From Rutstroemia sp. NJR-2017a BVV2 (Eukaryota > Ascomycota > Leotiomycetes > Helotiales > Rutstroemiaceae): a stretch of 64,000 nucleotides of DNA. Where the stretch lies: the NCBI GenBank assembly GCA_002946415.1, contig NJPS01000046.1:1736001-1800000 (forward strand), written 5' to 3'. A program made the translations under genes and the position numbers. Below are positions 1 to 15,804 of this stretch, piece by piece. The stretch's first letter is position 1. Every line of letters begins with the position of its first letter. The notes below the pieces were generated by a model. That model saw only the letters and a list, made by a program, of their open reading frames with translations. It was not told the DNA's origin and searched no databases.

Positions 1-622
<622 letters not shown>

Positions 623-1888
623 CCTGACTTGACGATATATATAGTTTAATTGGAGTTATACAAGTTTCGACAGAAGATGACCAAGTTCGATAGGCTCTGT
701 CGAAGCTGTGTCCAAGTTGTTTGAAAAAGATAGCTTGAGCGTGATAAGGTTGTGTAAAGAGATAGTGTAAACCGGTATCTTGAATATTCGAGAACGTGAT
801 ATCAATATTGAGTAAATTGAAAGACCGTGAGAAGGAGAAAGCGTCCAGCGCAGAAGCTGTGAAGCAAGTTTGAGAGTGGCGACTTGTAGAAGTAACAACT
901 CAAGGAAGAAAGGTAATGGGACAAGAGTTGATTACTCAAGGTAAACTTGATGATTCTTGAGGCCTGTTCACAAGAATTGACAAACACGCAAGGAGATCTG
1001 AGGTAGTCAGAGAAGTGAAAACTGGATGATAGGGTGAAGTATAATTGTGGGAGAAGAGGTCATATACATACTCTGGAGAACCAGTTTGTGCCTGGAGCTT
1101 CTTGGGGGTCAAACCAAACACGGAAAGGCGGGGCGCACGAGCAACAGAGAGAAACTCCCACGTTAAGTGACTAAAGAAGATGTTCCTGGATCAAGGGCGT
1201 AATGCTTCCGGGTGATGCGAGTGGCTGGGGCGAGAATGAAAAGAAGGGTTCTCGGCAGGGAATCTAGGGTGGTTGCTCAAGAGTGTCTGGTTGTTTCGAC
1301 GTCAAAGTGTTCGTGAAGTAGCGTGAACGTATTAAGGTTGCGAAACAAGGACCATTCTTGAAGTAGAACAGTTCGGAAAATTTGGACGGGAGTAGATCGT
1401 CGCGACTCTTCAACGCAAGGACGTCGAGAGTGCTGCGAGACTTTTGGTAGGATGATGGCTGAATAATGGAAAACTGAACGGAGTCGCAAGATATTGTATC
1501 TAGGTCTTCCTAGTGGGGGTATGCTTGAACGTTGAAAGGTTTGACAACATGCGGATAGGTATGCGCCTTGACAATATGTATGTGACGAGATAGTTGAAGA
1601 GTAGAAATGTGATCCAATGTAGATATTAGGTTCTGGCTGACTCGTACTTCTGGTCAGTCAGAACGAGTTTGCCGGTTGGGGAATCTCGTGAGTATATACC
1701 TTTTCCCTCACAGGAAAAGAAAATATGTACAAGGTAACAAAATACCCTGGCAAATATGCGAGTATAATATTGTACAAGCAATTAACAGTGACAAGCAACA
1801 ACGTATGCAAAACCTTAGAAACAAGCTCGCATGCAATTGAAGGAGGTGTAATGGGGCAGGTGCACTCTGTAGACAGATGGAAATAGAT

Positions 1889-1922
1889 GGATAGGATAGG
1901 ACAGGACAGGATAGAATAGGAT
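1889..1922. repeat. GGATA/GGACA pentamer tract
   Basis: Imperfect tandem array of 5-bp units (GGATA, GGACA, GGATA) in non-coding DNA. No function is apparent. Confidence 0.7.
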
Positions 1923-3242
1923 CAGATACAAAGTAGGTGGATGGAAATGGTAGATTATGGATCTCGGCGGAGAATGAAGTGGAGTATTATCGCGTCTGAG
2001 AACTTTCTTTGCTTGGGTGGTGCCTCTCTACTTTTGTTAATGATGGTCCGGTAGTCGAGGAAAAGAATGGGTGATGTGGAGTCGAAAAAGGCAAGAGAAA
2101 AATATCAGCGAGTCAAATCAATTTATTGCTTATTTCTAACACCGACACCATTTGCGACAAGAATACTACCCCTCTGGGTTAGCTGGCCATTTACCTGCTT
2201 CAGCCAGGTCTAGCACAATTGTATACGACTACTTGTCGGTAGATACTGTGTTACTCTACAGAGCATGTACTGGACTAGCTAGATACGATGGGTGGGCGTA
2301 GGCAGAGGCAGATTCCTAGACGAATAAGAAAGCAGTAGCTTCTTGCCTTGCACCTTCCTCTCCAATGTGAGCACTGCGCAGACCCAGCAGAGTTTACCAT
2401 CGAGGAGCAATTAACATCAATGACACTTTTCTCTCTCCGTCGTTCCTTTTTCTGCTTTCTTCTTTTATCTCATCGGTGGAGGTGGCGCGGTGCGGTAGGT
2501 AGGTAGAGCACGATACCTCGCAGCTAGCTACTTGTACCTAATCAGAGAGCGGAAGCAACCAAACGTATCGAGAGTCGGCCGTGTCTGGGCGTACAGGACT
2601 TTGTACAGATGCAAGCCATCACTGAAAAGCGAGGATTCAGTGCAAAAAGACTATGCTGATTAGAGGCAGAACTCTATATTAGCCGTTCACCTACAAGGAT
2701 CCCGCATTTCCATGCTCTTGGGCTGATCCAGGACCGGCTGGACTAGGGACGCTTGCTTAAAAGTTGGAGATATAGGGTAAACGACCAGGGAGCATAGATG
2801 ATGGAAGTTGGGCCAGGATGAAGAGTGGGTTATTCTTTTTCCGTACCACACTGACCTGAGTAAGAGTACAGAGTCAAGTACTTCGTACACCTCCCTCGAG
2901 ACCTCCGTCGTACCCCTCTGCATATTCTAGCCTTCCAGGTCGTGCCGAAAGGTACGTACTTGCTTTACTCCACCACCTGCACACCACTATAAGCTACTGT
3001 ATCACCAACTTTTGTGGCTTACCATGTCGATTGAGTCGCAGACCATGCCCGCCCTTGTCTTGCCAGGTCTCAGGAGCCAGGAGCCAGGAGGCGAGTACGG
3101 AGATGGAGATAGAAGATGGCGAAATCATTAGTGTGGAAGCTTTGATAACGGAGGTACTACAGTTTGAGAAAAGGGCAAGTTATTTTCAGAAATCATGAAT
3201 AGTTGCAAATGCAAATTTGAGGTACCCAGCTGCAAATCCAGC

Positions 3243-3269
3243 AGTACCGATAGTACCGATAGTACCGAT
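3243..3269. repeat. 9-bp tandem repeat, three perfect copies
   Basis: Three exact copies of AGTACCGAT in the gene-free region. They look like a recent small expansion. Confidence 0.8.
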
Positions 3270-6200
3270 GTATCATTTCGTTCCTGCCTTGTCCTTGTAA
3301 GTAAACCGTGGGGTGTTTGTATTGGGAATTGATATGCGTGCAGTTGAAGAGAGGGGAGGAGAAACCATGGAGAAAACGGCAAAACGTTGTGCGAAACCAG
3401 CCAGCGAGGAGAAAAGCAAATAGTAGCCGTTCTTTTTGTGACGAATTGCATTGCATCGACACATGAGACTCACACCGAAATGTCAGTCAGCACTGGACCG
3501 TGGCTGTCAGTTCAACTCATACATATCAAGTCACTGTCAAGTATCGTCGTGTACGACTAGGAGCTTCGGATCCAAAGCGACTTGACTGGACCACCCCGTA
3601 CCAATCGTTCTTGCGTAAAGACCAAATGCAGCGAGACCTACCCTGTATCTGTATTTCAGCACTCCCACATGGCCCTGTCAGATAGTGTAGCCCTTGACAT
3701 TATCTCACGGTGCACTGAACTTAACACCTAGGTACAGCCGTACCAGGATGGAAAAGTAAGAATTCAGGTTGCTCCTTGAAGCACATGGGTAGTGCGGAAG
3801 TAGGCCTAGCATGAATGATAGAGTAATGAGCTGTCGTCACGTTTCGATTAGTATCCGCCCAAGAGGAAATCGAGCGTGCCGGATCTCGCAACTGGCCCGA
3901 TTCAGATATATTATTCAGGGTGGATAGGCTCTTCCGATTTGTCATCACATTCGAAGGTGGTTCTGATGGTTCGTTCGTAGGCTTACGTTATCGTACTATC
4001 GACTTTCCAATACAGTTCGGGTGTGGACATTATACTCAGTACTTTGGTCTTCATATAGCATTACTCACTGCCAGTGCTCGAGGCCAGACAGTCCGCTTAA
4101 CACCGTGAGCGTATACCGGCGTGGGGTTATGCTCGACTTGTTTCACAAACATGATTATGCCGTGAATTATATACTGTTAATGCCCCGGATCGGGTTCGAT
4201 ATTGGTGACCAGTAGGCCTGCTGCACTCGTATCAAGCGGATGTATAACATATATGTTATGAGTATCCCGGAGCACCCCGAAAGGAGAGCAACAACTCTTT
4301 TAGAGAGATATTGATCGGTATGATGTTGAGGACCAAAAGGAATGTTTCCGAGACATGTAATCAAGTCTACCTGAGTCGGTAGTAATCACCGAATCTCGAT
4401 ATCGAAAATAAGATGACATAGTAAATGCAAGTACTTTTGCAGTCTTGTTTATCCATCCGTCAACCTAAATGAGTATCTAGTGGCTGATCGAAGATGGCCG
4501 GCGGACTTCTTGTATTGAACTTTATTTTCCATATTTAAGAATGGTAGAAGACTGAGACACGACTTATGGATGATGAGCCGCATCTTGGAGGGGCTGAAGA
4601 TTGATGATGGTTGAAAGGCAATGAAGGGGCATGGAAATATTCGACATCGCTTAAAGTTGGTTTTCCTTACTTTCAGAATCGAAAAATGTTTCTAGGTTGA
4701 AAAATTCTGACCATTCGGCATCTTTCAATCTCCCTTGTCTCGCGGATGCGTGCCGCCGAGAGAGGAGTCGTCCAACGGAATAAGAACCTGGTTCCCTCGA
4801 GGCCACAAGCGTGTTAGTGGGGGAGCGAACTTAATTTGGCGTAGCACAAGCACACAAAGGGGCTGGCCAGCTGGGGAGTGTTCCGCAGAAGGTTAGAACT
4901 GGAGTTTCGAAAATATCACAATCTTCCGCGTTGCTAATGTTGATGCCGTTTTAAGTGATGACCAGCATGGCTGTATGGAAGTAGATAGATACTATCTAGA
5001 ACGTGCGAAATACACACCAAGATAAAGATGCGTTAAGGAGCAGGGAATACTTGTTTTTGAGGAACAAACTAACAGTCCCGTCCGTCTACCAAAGCAAACA
5101 GAAGACAGATAGATGAGTCGCCAGCGTCAGACAGATTTGATATCATTAGGGTAATGCATCCGCGATCAGTCCATAACCCACTGTTCCAGTCTGGCGGGAT
5201 CGTGGCAAGATACGCCAAGTGTAGTACAGCAATACTTCGTATGGAACAGAAAGTGGACGCCCCAGCTGAAGGAAACGGAAGGCTTCGGGAAAAAGAAATG
5301 TTTCAAGCAGCTAAGGTAGCGCACAGGTTTGTGACGACATTTTCCCTACTGTACTACCTCACGCCTGCTCTCCATGCAGATGTATGATGTAGGTATGAAT
5401 GGTAGTCTCTACAAAATCAGGAAATGTAAACAAACGAGGTTCAGGATGATTCCGAATCCCGAGATCTTCCTCCCGAGATTACATCGCTTCTGCTTGGGAA
5501 CAAACACCTGGGCACGCTGGGCAAGAGCAGCCGTTAGTGGGCGGGAAAGCCCTTCCATCTAAAAATCCACTCCCAAGCGAGGCGCAGCAAGAAAATTCCT
5601 ACGGAAGTATAGGTATGGAAATTCTCCTATGCACCGAGCCTGCCATTTACTGCTGCAGGAACCATTCCGAATCCATAGAGAACGTCTGGAGATTTCTCCT
5701 GTCTCCACTCATGGGCCATATATTCACATCATAACCTCGTGGCATCCAAGTCCTTTGTATCCACCACTCCCCACCATTATTGCGTTTTCCTACTCTAATG
5801 ATCTTGGTCAACACCGGCTTTCTATCTAAGAATCTACTAGCTGCGAATATCGCTATGAATGCGATACTCCGAACCGCATAATGGAAGTCTCAAATGGGGA
5901 AGAGAATAGAGTTACTTTGACTGAACCAGGAACCCAATTACCGTGGAGTTGGATTGTTCATGCAACGCCATCAGTGCCTTTGGAACGGGTTGCTAGTAGG
6001 AACCATACACGTACAGCCCAATACCTTTAGGGAGTTACACCCTGGGCGCTTCGAATATCATAAGTCCTGTACCTGAGTGCAGCTCTGAAGCACCATACAT
6101 ATGTATCAGAACTCAAAGTAACCAACTGTCAGCGAGCAGTTTCTTGTCTCCATCCGCCCCAACAGTTGGTACTTACAAAATTATATTTCTACATTAGGTG

Positions 6201-9200
6201 CTAGGGGTTTCGGTCGTGCTCGAGGAAAGCCATATATGAAACCGAGTCTAAACTTTGGTCTATTTATTCCATACTGCAGCGGATATATATCTCTATGGGG
6301 GACGACAGAGCCACACATGAGTTACAAATTGGGAGTTCCTCCGTCCACTAGGCCGGCTACCTACCGTAGACGGAAATACCACCTTAGCGAGATCATCGTA
6401 AGTAGATAGTAACTGACTCCTGAGACGATGGGAAGCGAAAGGGTCTCCTTCTTCCGTAGGGAGAGACGTACATTGCTTCACTGTTAGGGAAATAGATTCG
6501 GAAGTGCTCGGCATCCAACTAAGAGTTTCCATCTCCACGTAAATATCTAACCACACTAACGCTACTTCGATAATATGAATTTCAGTATAGCTTAACAATA
6601 TCTCTGTCACACTGCGATTAAAACCAAAATGCGACACAAGTCTTTGAGAGCCCTTGAGGCAAACAACCGTCCGAATTATTCCATCTCTGCATAACACGGG
6701 CCAAGTGTTCAGGTGTGGCGCCTTTCAGTGGGTACAGAGATTCTCAAACGAAGGTCAAACATCGCCAAACGTTAGTATCAATAACATATACGAGACTTTT
6801 TTCCTGCAGAGTTTTGATTACTATATGCAAGATATTTGGGCAATCACATTTTCGACCAACTTTTTACAATTAGCCTGGATATAGACATGCTAGTCCACAC
6901 TCCATCGAACAGGTGGCGGGAGGGGGTTCCCTAAGGGACCTGCAATGGCTGGACTCATGACAGCTTCTTGCAAAAATCTATAACTCAACCGGCTTATAGA
7001 AGTTACCCTTCAGGATCGACATGATAAAGCTTGTTCTCCACAGCGGCTTGAATTAGTTTTGCCTTGACCCTGATGAGAGTAAGCTTTACTCCAACTCAGC
7101 ACTTAAACACCCCATCACGCGTATCCAAACGCAACTCGATTCTACTGATCTTGCCTTAGGTTCCTGCACGTGAAAAGTGCTTTGACAGTCTCGTCACGAA
7201 CATGCAGGCATCGGTTACCTTTCACATCACGAATTATCTGTGTTTCGGCTCTCAAGGCAAGTACTTTTTAGGGCATCCTTCACTATCAGACTCGGCTCGG
7301 GATATTGTTCTTGCTCATGCATGCAGAGGATCTTTCTGCACAGCTTACGACCAATTCACCCCAACACACGCACATGCATAGCGTCCCACTTAAGGCTTCA
7401 CGGTGCAGAAACAAGGCAACTCGGTGATTCCAATCCGTTCGGACGTGATTGAATGACCTAAATGTTATGATTTCTGATCTTCAACGGGCATGGCGTATAT
7501 GTTTCAAGAAAGCCCCTGTCCTGGAGGAACTCTTCATAACCTGTCTTTGAGGCGGGGGGACTCAGTAGCTGATGTCGATCAAGAACAGTGCATCGCTTAG
7601 CTTGGTAAGCGTACGGGTAAAGAAGAGGCTAGGATCCAATTATTCTCTTGAGCATCACGGAATCGCAATATCATCACACTCAGTTTGTACCTTCCTCATC
7701 ACGAAAACCAGTCTATCGGCAAATCTTATCTCTCATTAAGCCAACCCACTGTCTGTGAGCGGTGCTAGACCTTATGATTAACAGCATGTATTGTAAGACA
7801 AATGCATCTGCCGAGTGCCAGGTACCGATGCGGGGCAGACCACGGAATACCAGAATTGGCTGTTGAATCAATACTGCGACATTTTTCCTTGCCCTGTTCG
7901 TTTCAATCTGCTTTCCCTGGGGGAAATTACATTCGAAAGCCTCGCGATTGACTAATTTTCACACTCGTCGTGCTGCATAGCTACCTAATAGGCACCTAGT
8001 GTAGACAAATCCAACTACGCATCGCATCGCATTGTTGGAAGACACGCGGGATCTTCTCTGTTAGAGCTGCTCGGAAACATGCGACTTTAGGTTTCACAAA
8101 TATCAAGATTCTGAGACGGAATAGATGAACATCCTCCCCGGTCAGAATCCAAACTGTATGCTTATTCTAGTATCGATATAACGGTCGCTTCACTTCACAT
8201 TACACAAGGTGTGGGGTAATGACTCGTTATCCAACAAACCAAGTCCTCCGCGTCAGGATGTAACAAGAACAAGGAAATTATCGGAACATATCCACGTGAG
8301 GATGCTTAAGGAGGTCATTCCGCTATATCCCTTACATGTGTCAATAGATTTCCCAATTCCGGTCTGCGCCACTACCTGTCAGACCATTTTCCACCTCCAC
8401 GGCCGGTCATCTTGTCAAAAGCGTACCTGTACCGGCGGCACCGTTCGGACCGCGTGCAATTTCCTAGCGCTAATCGCTCAATATGGCATACCATTCCGAT
8501 ATTCTACCTCAAATCCGGTCATGTATCTTCAGTGCAGGAAAGATCTGGATCGGCCTGACTGCCGTACCTTGCAGAATACCCCGATGCTTACTTGGGTTTA
8601 TTATAGCCTAATTTCCGGGTTGCGTCAAGAGTTGCCCTCAACGTCTCTCCTTTCACATCCCCTTCTCACAAACATTCCAAAGGAGTCGAGGATGCGCACG
8701 CGCTCGTCAAACTCTGGTGGCTATACTACCTAAGTACAAGAGTACTACACCATTCGTGGACACGGCATATGCAGTGCACGATCTTGGGAAACATCAAAGC
8801 CTCGCCCATACGGTCTGCTATCTGCTTGATCCATAATTGGGCCGGTGAAGACGTCCAAAAAAGTACTGATATCGCCAATTTGGTGTGCGTTGGTCTTCAT
8901 GTATCAGAAAGTATGGGCTTCCGTTGACGGCAAGGAACTGAAAGCTGGAGGAAAGCAAGAAGTTTCTTGATACACACAACTGCTGCGGTGCGGTTTAGAG
9001 CTCCTGTCTAGATCTGAAAATGGGCATCTTGATATCAATGAAATTCCAACCATAAAGGGGTGAAACTTCTCGGCGTTGCCTGGGTAGACGTATTCCCCTT
9101 GCTGCAGTGCGACGCACATGTCGAACTCCAGTTTGCTTCACGTAATTATTGTTAGAAAATCAAGTGATAACAATTTCGAGTGGTTTCTCTGAATACAAGG

Positions 9201-12200
9201 TATCTCTTCACTGTAAGGGTGCCGTACAGTATCATCTTTTACCACTCAAATGATGACATCCATCCAACCTCCTTTTGAAAATGGTTCACTGATTAAGCCA
9301 TTATAAAATCTTCGTAATGTAATTGGCCAATTAGACACCTTTTCAATTTTCTGAGGGGCTATACTACATTTAGGCGACTATTCATCCCGCGCCCCGGCTA
9401 ATCCGAGCCTTGTGTTTGCTGCATCCAACAAAAGTTCTTCACAAATGACAACGACTGGACGTTACAGTACAGTACGCCGGACGACCACAATGGAGTTCGT
9501 ATCTCACACCGCTAGACTATATCACAACCATCATGCAGTTTCTCCTCTTTCACAACATGTCTGTAGGGTTTCACTGCTACAGCAATCCCTGCATTGTCCA
9601 CTTCAAAACAACCCGTCAATACACGAAATGTTCGTCTGAGGTCTCGACTACATTCCGCCCCATAGCGCAGAGCATACGATACTATTGTTACACGGATTTG
9701 GTTCCTCCACCCGCCTTGTTCACGTACCTGGAGTTCGAAATCTGGTAGCGAATCTTGTGCGACGCGGCACAGCAAACCGCTTTTTTTGTACGCTACTTTC
9801 TTATCTGTTGATCGTGCTGCAGGAAGCAAATGAAACGAAGTCCTCGCGGCTTTTTAGTCAATAAAACCCATATATGCTTGTGGAGGCACAAGTAGCTGAA
9901 TTTACAGTTGCAAGCATTCCCCGCACTCGACCGCTACTCGGAGTAAATCAGATATGGGCGATAAAAAGTGGTGTATGTCGAGGCTACCGATAAGGGCCGA
10001 AGATCGTTCTACCACCTCTGCTGTCATATTTTGATGGCCGTAGGGACGAAGAAAGACTACATTTAAAAAGCTGCTCTCCATGTAGGACTTTTAAGCTCAT
10101 AGTTAGGAAAGTTCCCAGCTAAAATCCAAGTGGCTTAAAGTTTCGTGTTGGTCTGGTTTCAGCACAAGTTTCAAGTATCACATGATCTTCCCTCATCTTT
10201 CTCGAGGTAGCTCCTCTTAGGTTCCTAGAAGCAAGGGCTGCGCACCCGCTGGTGACATCAGTCTCATCGTCAGTTGCAGTAAGAGGCTCGCTGCCTTCCT
10301 CATCATCGAGCTCTCCGGTCATCCCGCCCGAGCGTACATTACCCTTTCTTCATCGCAATTCTCCGTACTCGTCCCTGCATCTCTGTTCCCCGATTCACGT
10401 AGCTGCTTCCGATTGATTTTCCTTTCTGATACGTCGACTACTCGTCATACGTCTATGCAGAGAAAAGACCCTTTCTTAGTCCCTTCTGCCGCTGTTGAGT
10501 GAGTAATTTGCATCTTAGTTTCTACCTACGCCTCTGAATGTAAGACTATGAAGAAGGGTGAAGCTTCACGGCAGAAGCAGGACTAAGAGCAGCGCGTTCC
10601 AGGCGCGTTCTAGCCTCTCTAATTGTTGTTACTGTTGTTCTACATTGAATTTTATATCGCGTTCCTCTTCAACTTGCAGGTATATTCTCATTAAAGGGAG
10701 CAGCTAATAGACAGACCTAGCCTGAGGACTGAAGCACCATCCTCCAACTCTATCATGCACGCACATAGTAGTGTTTTCTGCTTATCTCGTGGCTAGTTTT
10801 TGACGGCGTAGCTACAGTAGTAGGTTGAAAAGGTCAACTTAGACAAAATTAGCACTCCATGTACACACAGACATTTAAGATAGTGCTTTCTGTCGGCACG
10901 CTCACTTTCAACCTCACAGACGTTCTCTATATCGACCTAGCCACTGCACTGACACACAATAAGTCGAATCAGGCCATCACTCCCCTCAAATTTCGTTTTC
11001 GTTCTTGACACTATTCCAAGTTACTGCATAATCATCGGCATCACCGTCCACGACGACTCGATCTGCCCCCTCATACTCGGAATAGTATCCGCGTGAGGGT
11101 GCTTCCACGCACATTTTCTTAATTCCCTCACTTAAACATTCTTGTGGGATAGTTTATTGATGATCAAATAGTATCAGCTTCTCCAAGTCAAGGGTCACTG
11201 CTCTGCATTGCATTACACTGCAGTCGATCTCAATCTTCCGAATCTGCCGGAAAGACGCCAAGTGAGGACCTCGATACTATGGAGATGTTTGCTCGGAGAA
11301 TTTCTTTGGTACCTGCGCCGTGTGACTACCCATTCCATGCGTCGAGCATCTGACTTACGGCCTCAGTAGTATCTAAATGGAGTTTTATTAGTCGGATGCA
11401 GGCACATTGCCTGGAAGACATTGCCATGGGTAGCACTACGCTACAGCTCGGATTATTAACGGCATCTATATCAGGGCCAAGCAAACAATACTCCGGCTGT
11501 ATTATACCTGTTCATGATAGAGAGCTGAAACTGCGTCCTTCCTCGCTCTCTGTGGCGCGTTGGGTCTCGTATTCCTCACGGTGCATTGTATCCTGGTAGT
11601 ATCGGTATCCTCTTAGGTGGCGGACGAGTTCGGAGGAAACAACCCATGCGATCGCTACATCATACCTAAAATATACTCAGGCATTGACCTTATTGATAGG
11701 ATTTATTCATTCCTCTAGCACTATTCCAGATCGCAATATTGTCCACTCCATTCTACTCTATCTCCTCTCCACCCACACCAACCCACGAGCCTTATCGTGC
11801 AAGAACCAGGAATCGTCGTCTGAATCCCCGGCACCGATCACTTTCTCCTCAACACCTTCATGAATATCGCAATCTAGATACCATTCCTTAGTTCCAAATC
11901 TCCATTTAGACCCAGTCTAATCTAATTCCCCCAAAGCCCGACCAATGACTCGTCATCTCTTGGTGATGACCTCGTCTTCCCTACTATACACTACAGCAAG
12001 ACTAATCAGCCACATACTACAGCAAACGAAGTCCACCAACCGGGGATATCATACCTCTGTATCCGTACCACTAAAATAGGCTACCTACCTACAGTAGTGT
12101 CTCCCAAAACTCTAATTCCAGGCGTCTCTTTTCCTTGTTGCGCTGCTGTGTTGTGTTGTACAAAGAAAAAAGAAAATATACTCATCCTAGTATTCGTTTC

Positions 12201-15200
12201 ACGACCTTCGCGCTTGCGTAGTACTTGGAAAAAGGAACTATCAGCTAGGTGAAAAGATGTACAAGGCTAGAAGCAAGCTAACGATAGCTGGGTGGATTGG
12301 ACATCTAGTCATTTAGAATTTATTTGTTTTAGAAAGTAGGAATAAATTAGCGACTAAATTACACTGCCGTCGATGCCATCGAAAAACATAAGTCACTTAC
12401 AACTCCACAAATCTAGCCCAGCCCAGCCCAGCTCGACCCATGACTTTCCTTACAGCTGCGAAAGGATCTAGCCATCGGCATACACCCAGATCTCACCAAG
12501 AGTTCCCACACATATCCAATCTCCCCTCTCTTCTCTCTAAAAGAAAGTGTTTCCCCACCACACCTCACCACAACCCTCCGAGACACATCACCCAATTACA
12601 ATGCCCATCGTCTCTTTCCTCCCTCCACCAAAACCCACCTATCCACACATCTGCACAAATAAAGGTAATGTTACACAAGTCTAAAGAACCCAAAAAAGCA
12701 GAAACCTGCCCCAATAACTTCCCTTACCGGTCTTCCAGCATCTTCCCCGTACGTCTCCCTCTCCACAGCCAACAGTACTTTTCAGCCCCTACGCCTGTCC
12801 CAGTAGTGCTGAGGGTGTGATTTCCATGCTGTGTGACTTGACTACCCGGAAAATCCTGGAGTAACTTCCCGAAGCTACTCCAGCCAGCTAGTGCCATCCC
12901 AGCCGACGATCGCGGTGTGATTGAATGAGCCGCTTTTTACGTGCGATGGATTATGCACGATATCGCATCCCGTTGTGTATGTACTGAGGGATAAAGATGT
13001 AATGCATGGAATTATGACTAAAGGGCAAGAAGGAAAGGCCGATGCCGAATGGCGATGATGCGACGTGCGTCGCATTCCAAGCTTGTTCTTTGGGTGGATA
13101 ATGCGAATGCAGCATCGTCATACCATACCCCAATTCTTGTTCCTGTATTGATGCGATTGATGGGTATTTTTACTGCTCTGCCGTTGTTCTATCTACGTAT
13201 CATCGATGACAAACCGGCATAGTCGATGTCTACCTTGACGTGCCTTACTTAGCAAGGAAGAAAATCTACGATTCGAGTTCAGCATAACAGTGGCGGAAGT
13301 AGTTATCGAATCAGAATGCGTTACACCCAAGTGCCAGCCACTCTCCACATGTTTAGACCCTTCCCTTCGCCATCTTCCATGTAGTAGTCGTCTCTCTGTC
13401 TACCATGTTCCATGTCCACACTGTAAGTGTCTGCTGTGCCTGCAAAAATCAGGATGATACCTGCAACGACGCGAATACTCCCTACTTCTCTTCCCCAACC
13501 AAACCCACCCGTCCAACGTCCGTTTTCCCGTTTCTCCTTGGCTTGGCTCAAGTCCCTGGTGCTGTTTTATCACATTTCCTGGGTCTCTGTCATGTTAGCT
13601 TTAGCTTCAATATTTCCCGCACACGCACTGCGCTCATGCCGTATTCTCCCGTGCCTGGGAACAGAAACAAGAGAAACGCTGCTCCCTCCTCCCTCCTGTA
13701 TCAAGATCAAAGGGTCATCAGCATCTCCACTCAGCTTCCTCCCTCGAACTACCTAACCTACACAGTGGTGCAGTCGGGAGGACTCCGTCTCCACACTCCG
13801 TTCATTAGGAATCATCCGACAAAGCTCTGTTCCTGAACCAGGTCGGTGCAGATTTTGGTAACCTGTAAAACTTAAGTTTGGTACGCTAGGAGATAAGCAT
13901 AGGGACTATTTGGGATGGATATGAAGAGAAAGTGAGGAAATTCTCCGCACAAAGCACCGGAGATTTTACTCGTATAGGCAATGTGGGATGGGAATGGTAA
14001 TCTCATCACGTAGCTAGGTGAAATGATGGTCTGGCTTACGTGCGTGCAGTTTCTGTTCCTCGATTTTTGTCGTTGATCGGAGGCAATGGTCCTCGTGATG
14101 CTCGTTGGCGCGCCAGTGAAGTGGATACCTGCGACGAACGGCAGGAGACGAGCTTCGGTCCGAGGTCGTGCTATCTTCTTTTGCAACAGAATCACTGGAT
14201 CCCGTCGGCCGCCCGTGCCAGCGACATCGTTGACATGTTACAAGACGGCCCCTCGTCTTCTCGTCAAGTGACTTGAGCTGCGTTAAGGGGAAGGCGAGAT
14301 GATCGGCCCCACGACCCTTATCTGGATAAGATGTGACCATTTCGGCCGGATTCCGAGGCGGGATAACGCGCTTTTTCAACGGCCTTATTGCCTCAAGAGG
14401 ACGAGGCTTATGAGCGTGTTACGCACTGCTACCAGCTGTCCACCTCATCACGACGGAACCAGCTCAGATCAGGGAGAAAAAATCCCCAAGGTGGGGGCTT
14501 GCCGTCCGCCAGACTCCGAAACGCTTTCTCCATTCTGTATAGAGGAAAGCTCCGTGATCTGCTTGCTTCGACCCAACCCTAAAATTTGCCTTTCTTTCCT
14601 GTTCCTTGGGGTATACCCATGCTTGCATTGCCTCGCCTCATTTCACAGCGAAGCCCTTGTGTAGGGGAAAGAGGGGCAGATATTACAGGAATCGCATATG
14701 GGGCGACAGATTGCCATTAAAGAGACGCTTTGACATCATATCTCAGCTATCGCGACCTTGAGGGATAAGTATATGTGTCAGATGACCATCACGCAGATCG
14801 TAGAGTAGCTGCTATGGAGCACAATTGCTGCAAATGGAAGTCCACTGTGACAAAACAAAGCATACTATCATCGTCCACTCAGAGCGCAAGATACGTAAGA
14901 TTACAATCTCTTTTCTCTAGACTCAACAGTCCTAGCCTATATAACGTATGTAATATGTGTTGTTATGTTCGAGACTGCTGTTGACATGACATGCACCCCC
15001 ATAAAAACTCTCCCCACAAGAAAATCTTAGGCAATAGATCGAGCGGACATGCATAACAAGCCTGAGGATTTATGAATGGGCTTCCACGTGCGATGTCCAC
15101 AAAGCTACTGTAACACGGAGTATTTGACTATCCAATTCTAGGACTTGCAATATGCGGAAATCGTACGATGTATTTCAAAAGGGGCATTTAATCGACGACA

Positions 15201-15788
15201 AGTCAAACAGAAGAAGCAAACGCAACGCAGAGCAAAGCAAGCAAGCAGAATCGCACCGGTTAGCCGTGGCGCCGGCAGCGGCATTGTTGGAAAATACAAA
15301 ATCGGGAAATCGGGAAGAGATTCTGTCTTGTCTGCTTTTTCTTTTTCTTTGATTTGATCATGACTCAACGAAAAGCGCAAGAACTGGAATCGCGATGGAA
15401 AAAGCAAAATACATCTCGCATCTCCAGTCTGCGCAAACCAGCATATACGAAGCCGGAAGCGGGCAGGCACTGCAACGGCGCCTGCACCCAGTTGATCGTG
15501 CATCTTACATACAAGGCTCTGCAGCATCGTGGCAAAGAATGGCGGTTCTAGTGAAACCGTGCGGCTTTAGTAAATGCAGAGTGTCGCCGTAGCCAACTCA
15601 ATCAATCAAATCTTGCAGTCGTCTGAAAGTCATATTTTTTGCTTCTTTCGGTCCGGAAATATGACACCGGGAAATATGCTCCCCTCTCTCGGTCTGCGAG
15701 CCGAAGATGAGTATGTCATGTTAGTCATAGATTGTTATTGGCGGCCTGTTTCAGAGAAATGAGGCGTGTGGCAGTGTGGGAATCCCGT

Positions 15789-15804
15789 CCATCCATCCAT
15801 CCAT
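15789..15804. repeat. CCAT microsatellite
   Basis: Four tandem CCAT units in non-coding DNA. Confidence 0.8.

Noticed and set aside
1640..1680. Short hairpin-like inverted repeat (ACTCG ... CGAGT with inner TTCTG/CAGAA)
   Set aside because: Stem is short and bulged, with no context for a terminator or small RNA in a eukaryotic genome.
4185..4215. tRNA-like GGGTTCGATATTGG stretch
   Set aside because: No matching acceptor stem or anticodon arm could be placed upstream.
6293..6697. Open frame of 134 codons on the minus strand
   Set aside because: No recognisable motif, no plausible exon chain, and nothing similar nearby.
8209..8733. Open frame of 174 codons on the plus strand in the gene-free region
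   Set aside because: Begins with GTG, shows no domain, has random-looking composition and no splice-compatible neighbours.
13405..13836. 143-codon plus frame in a CT-rich stretch
   Set aside because: Composition follows the CT-rich bias rather than protein constraint; an overlapping frame is open for the same reason.
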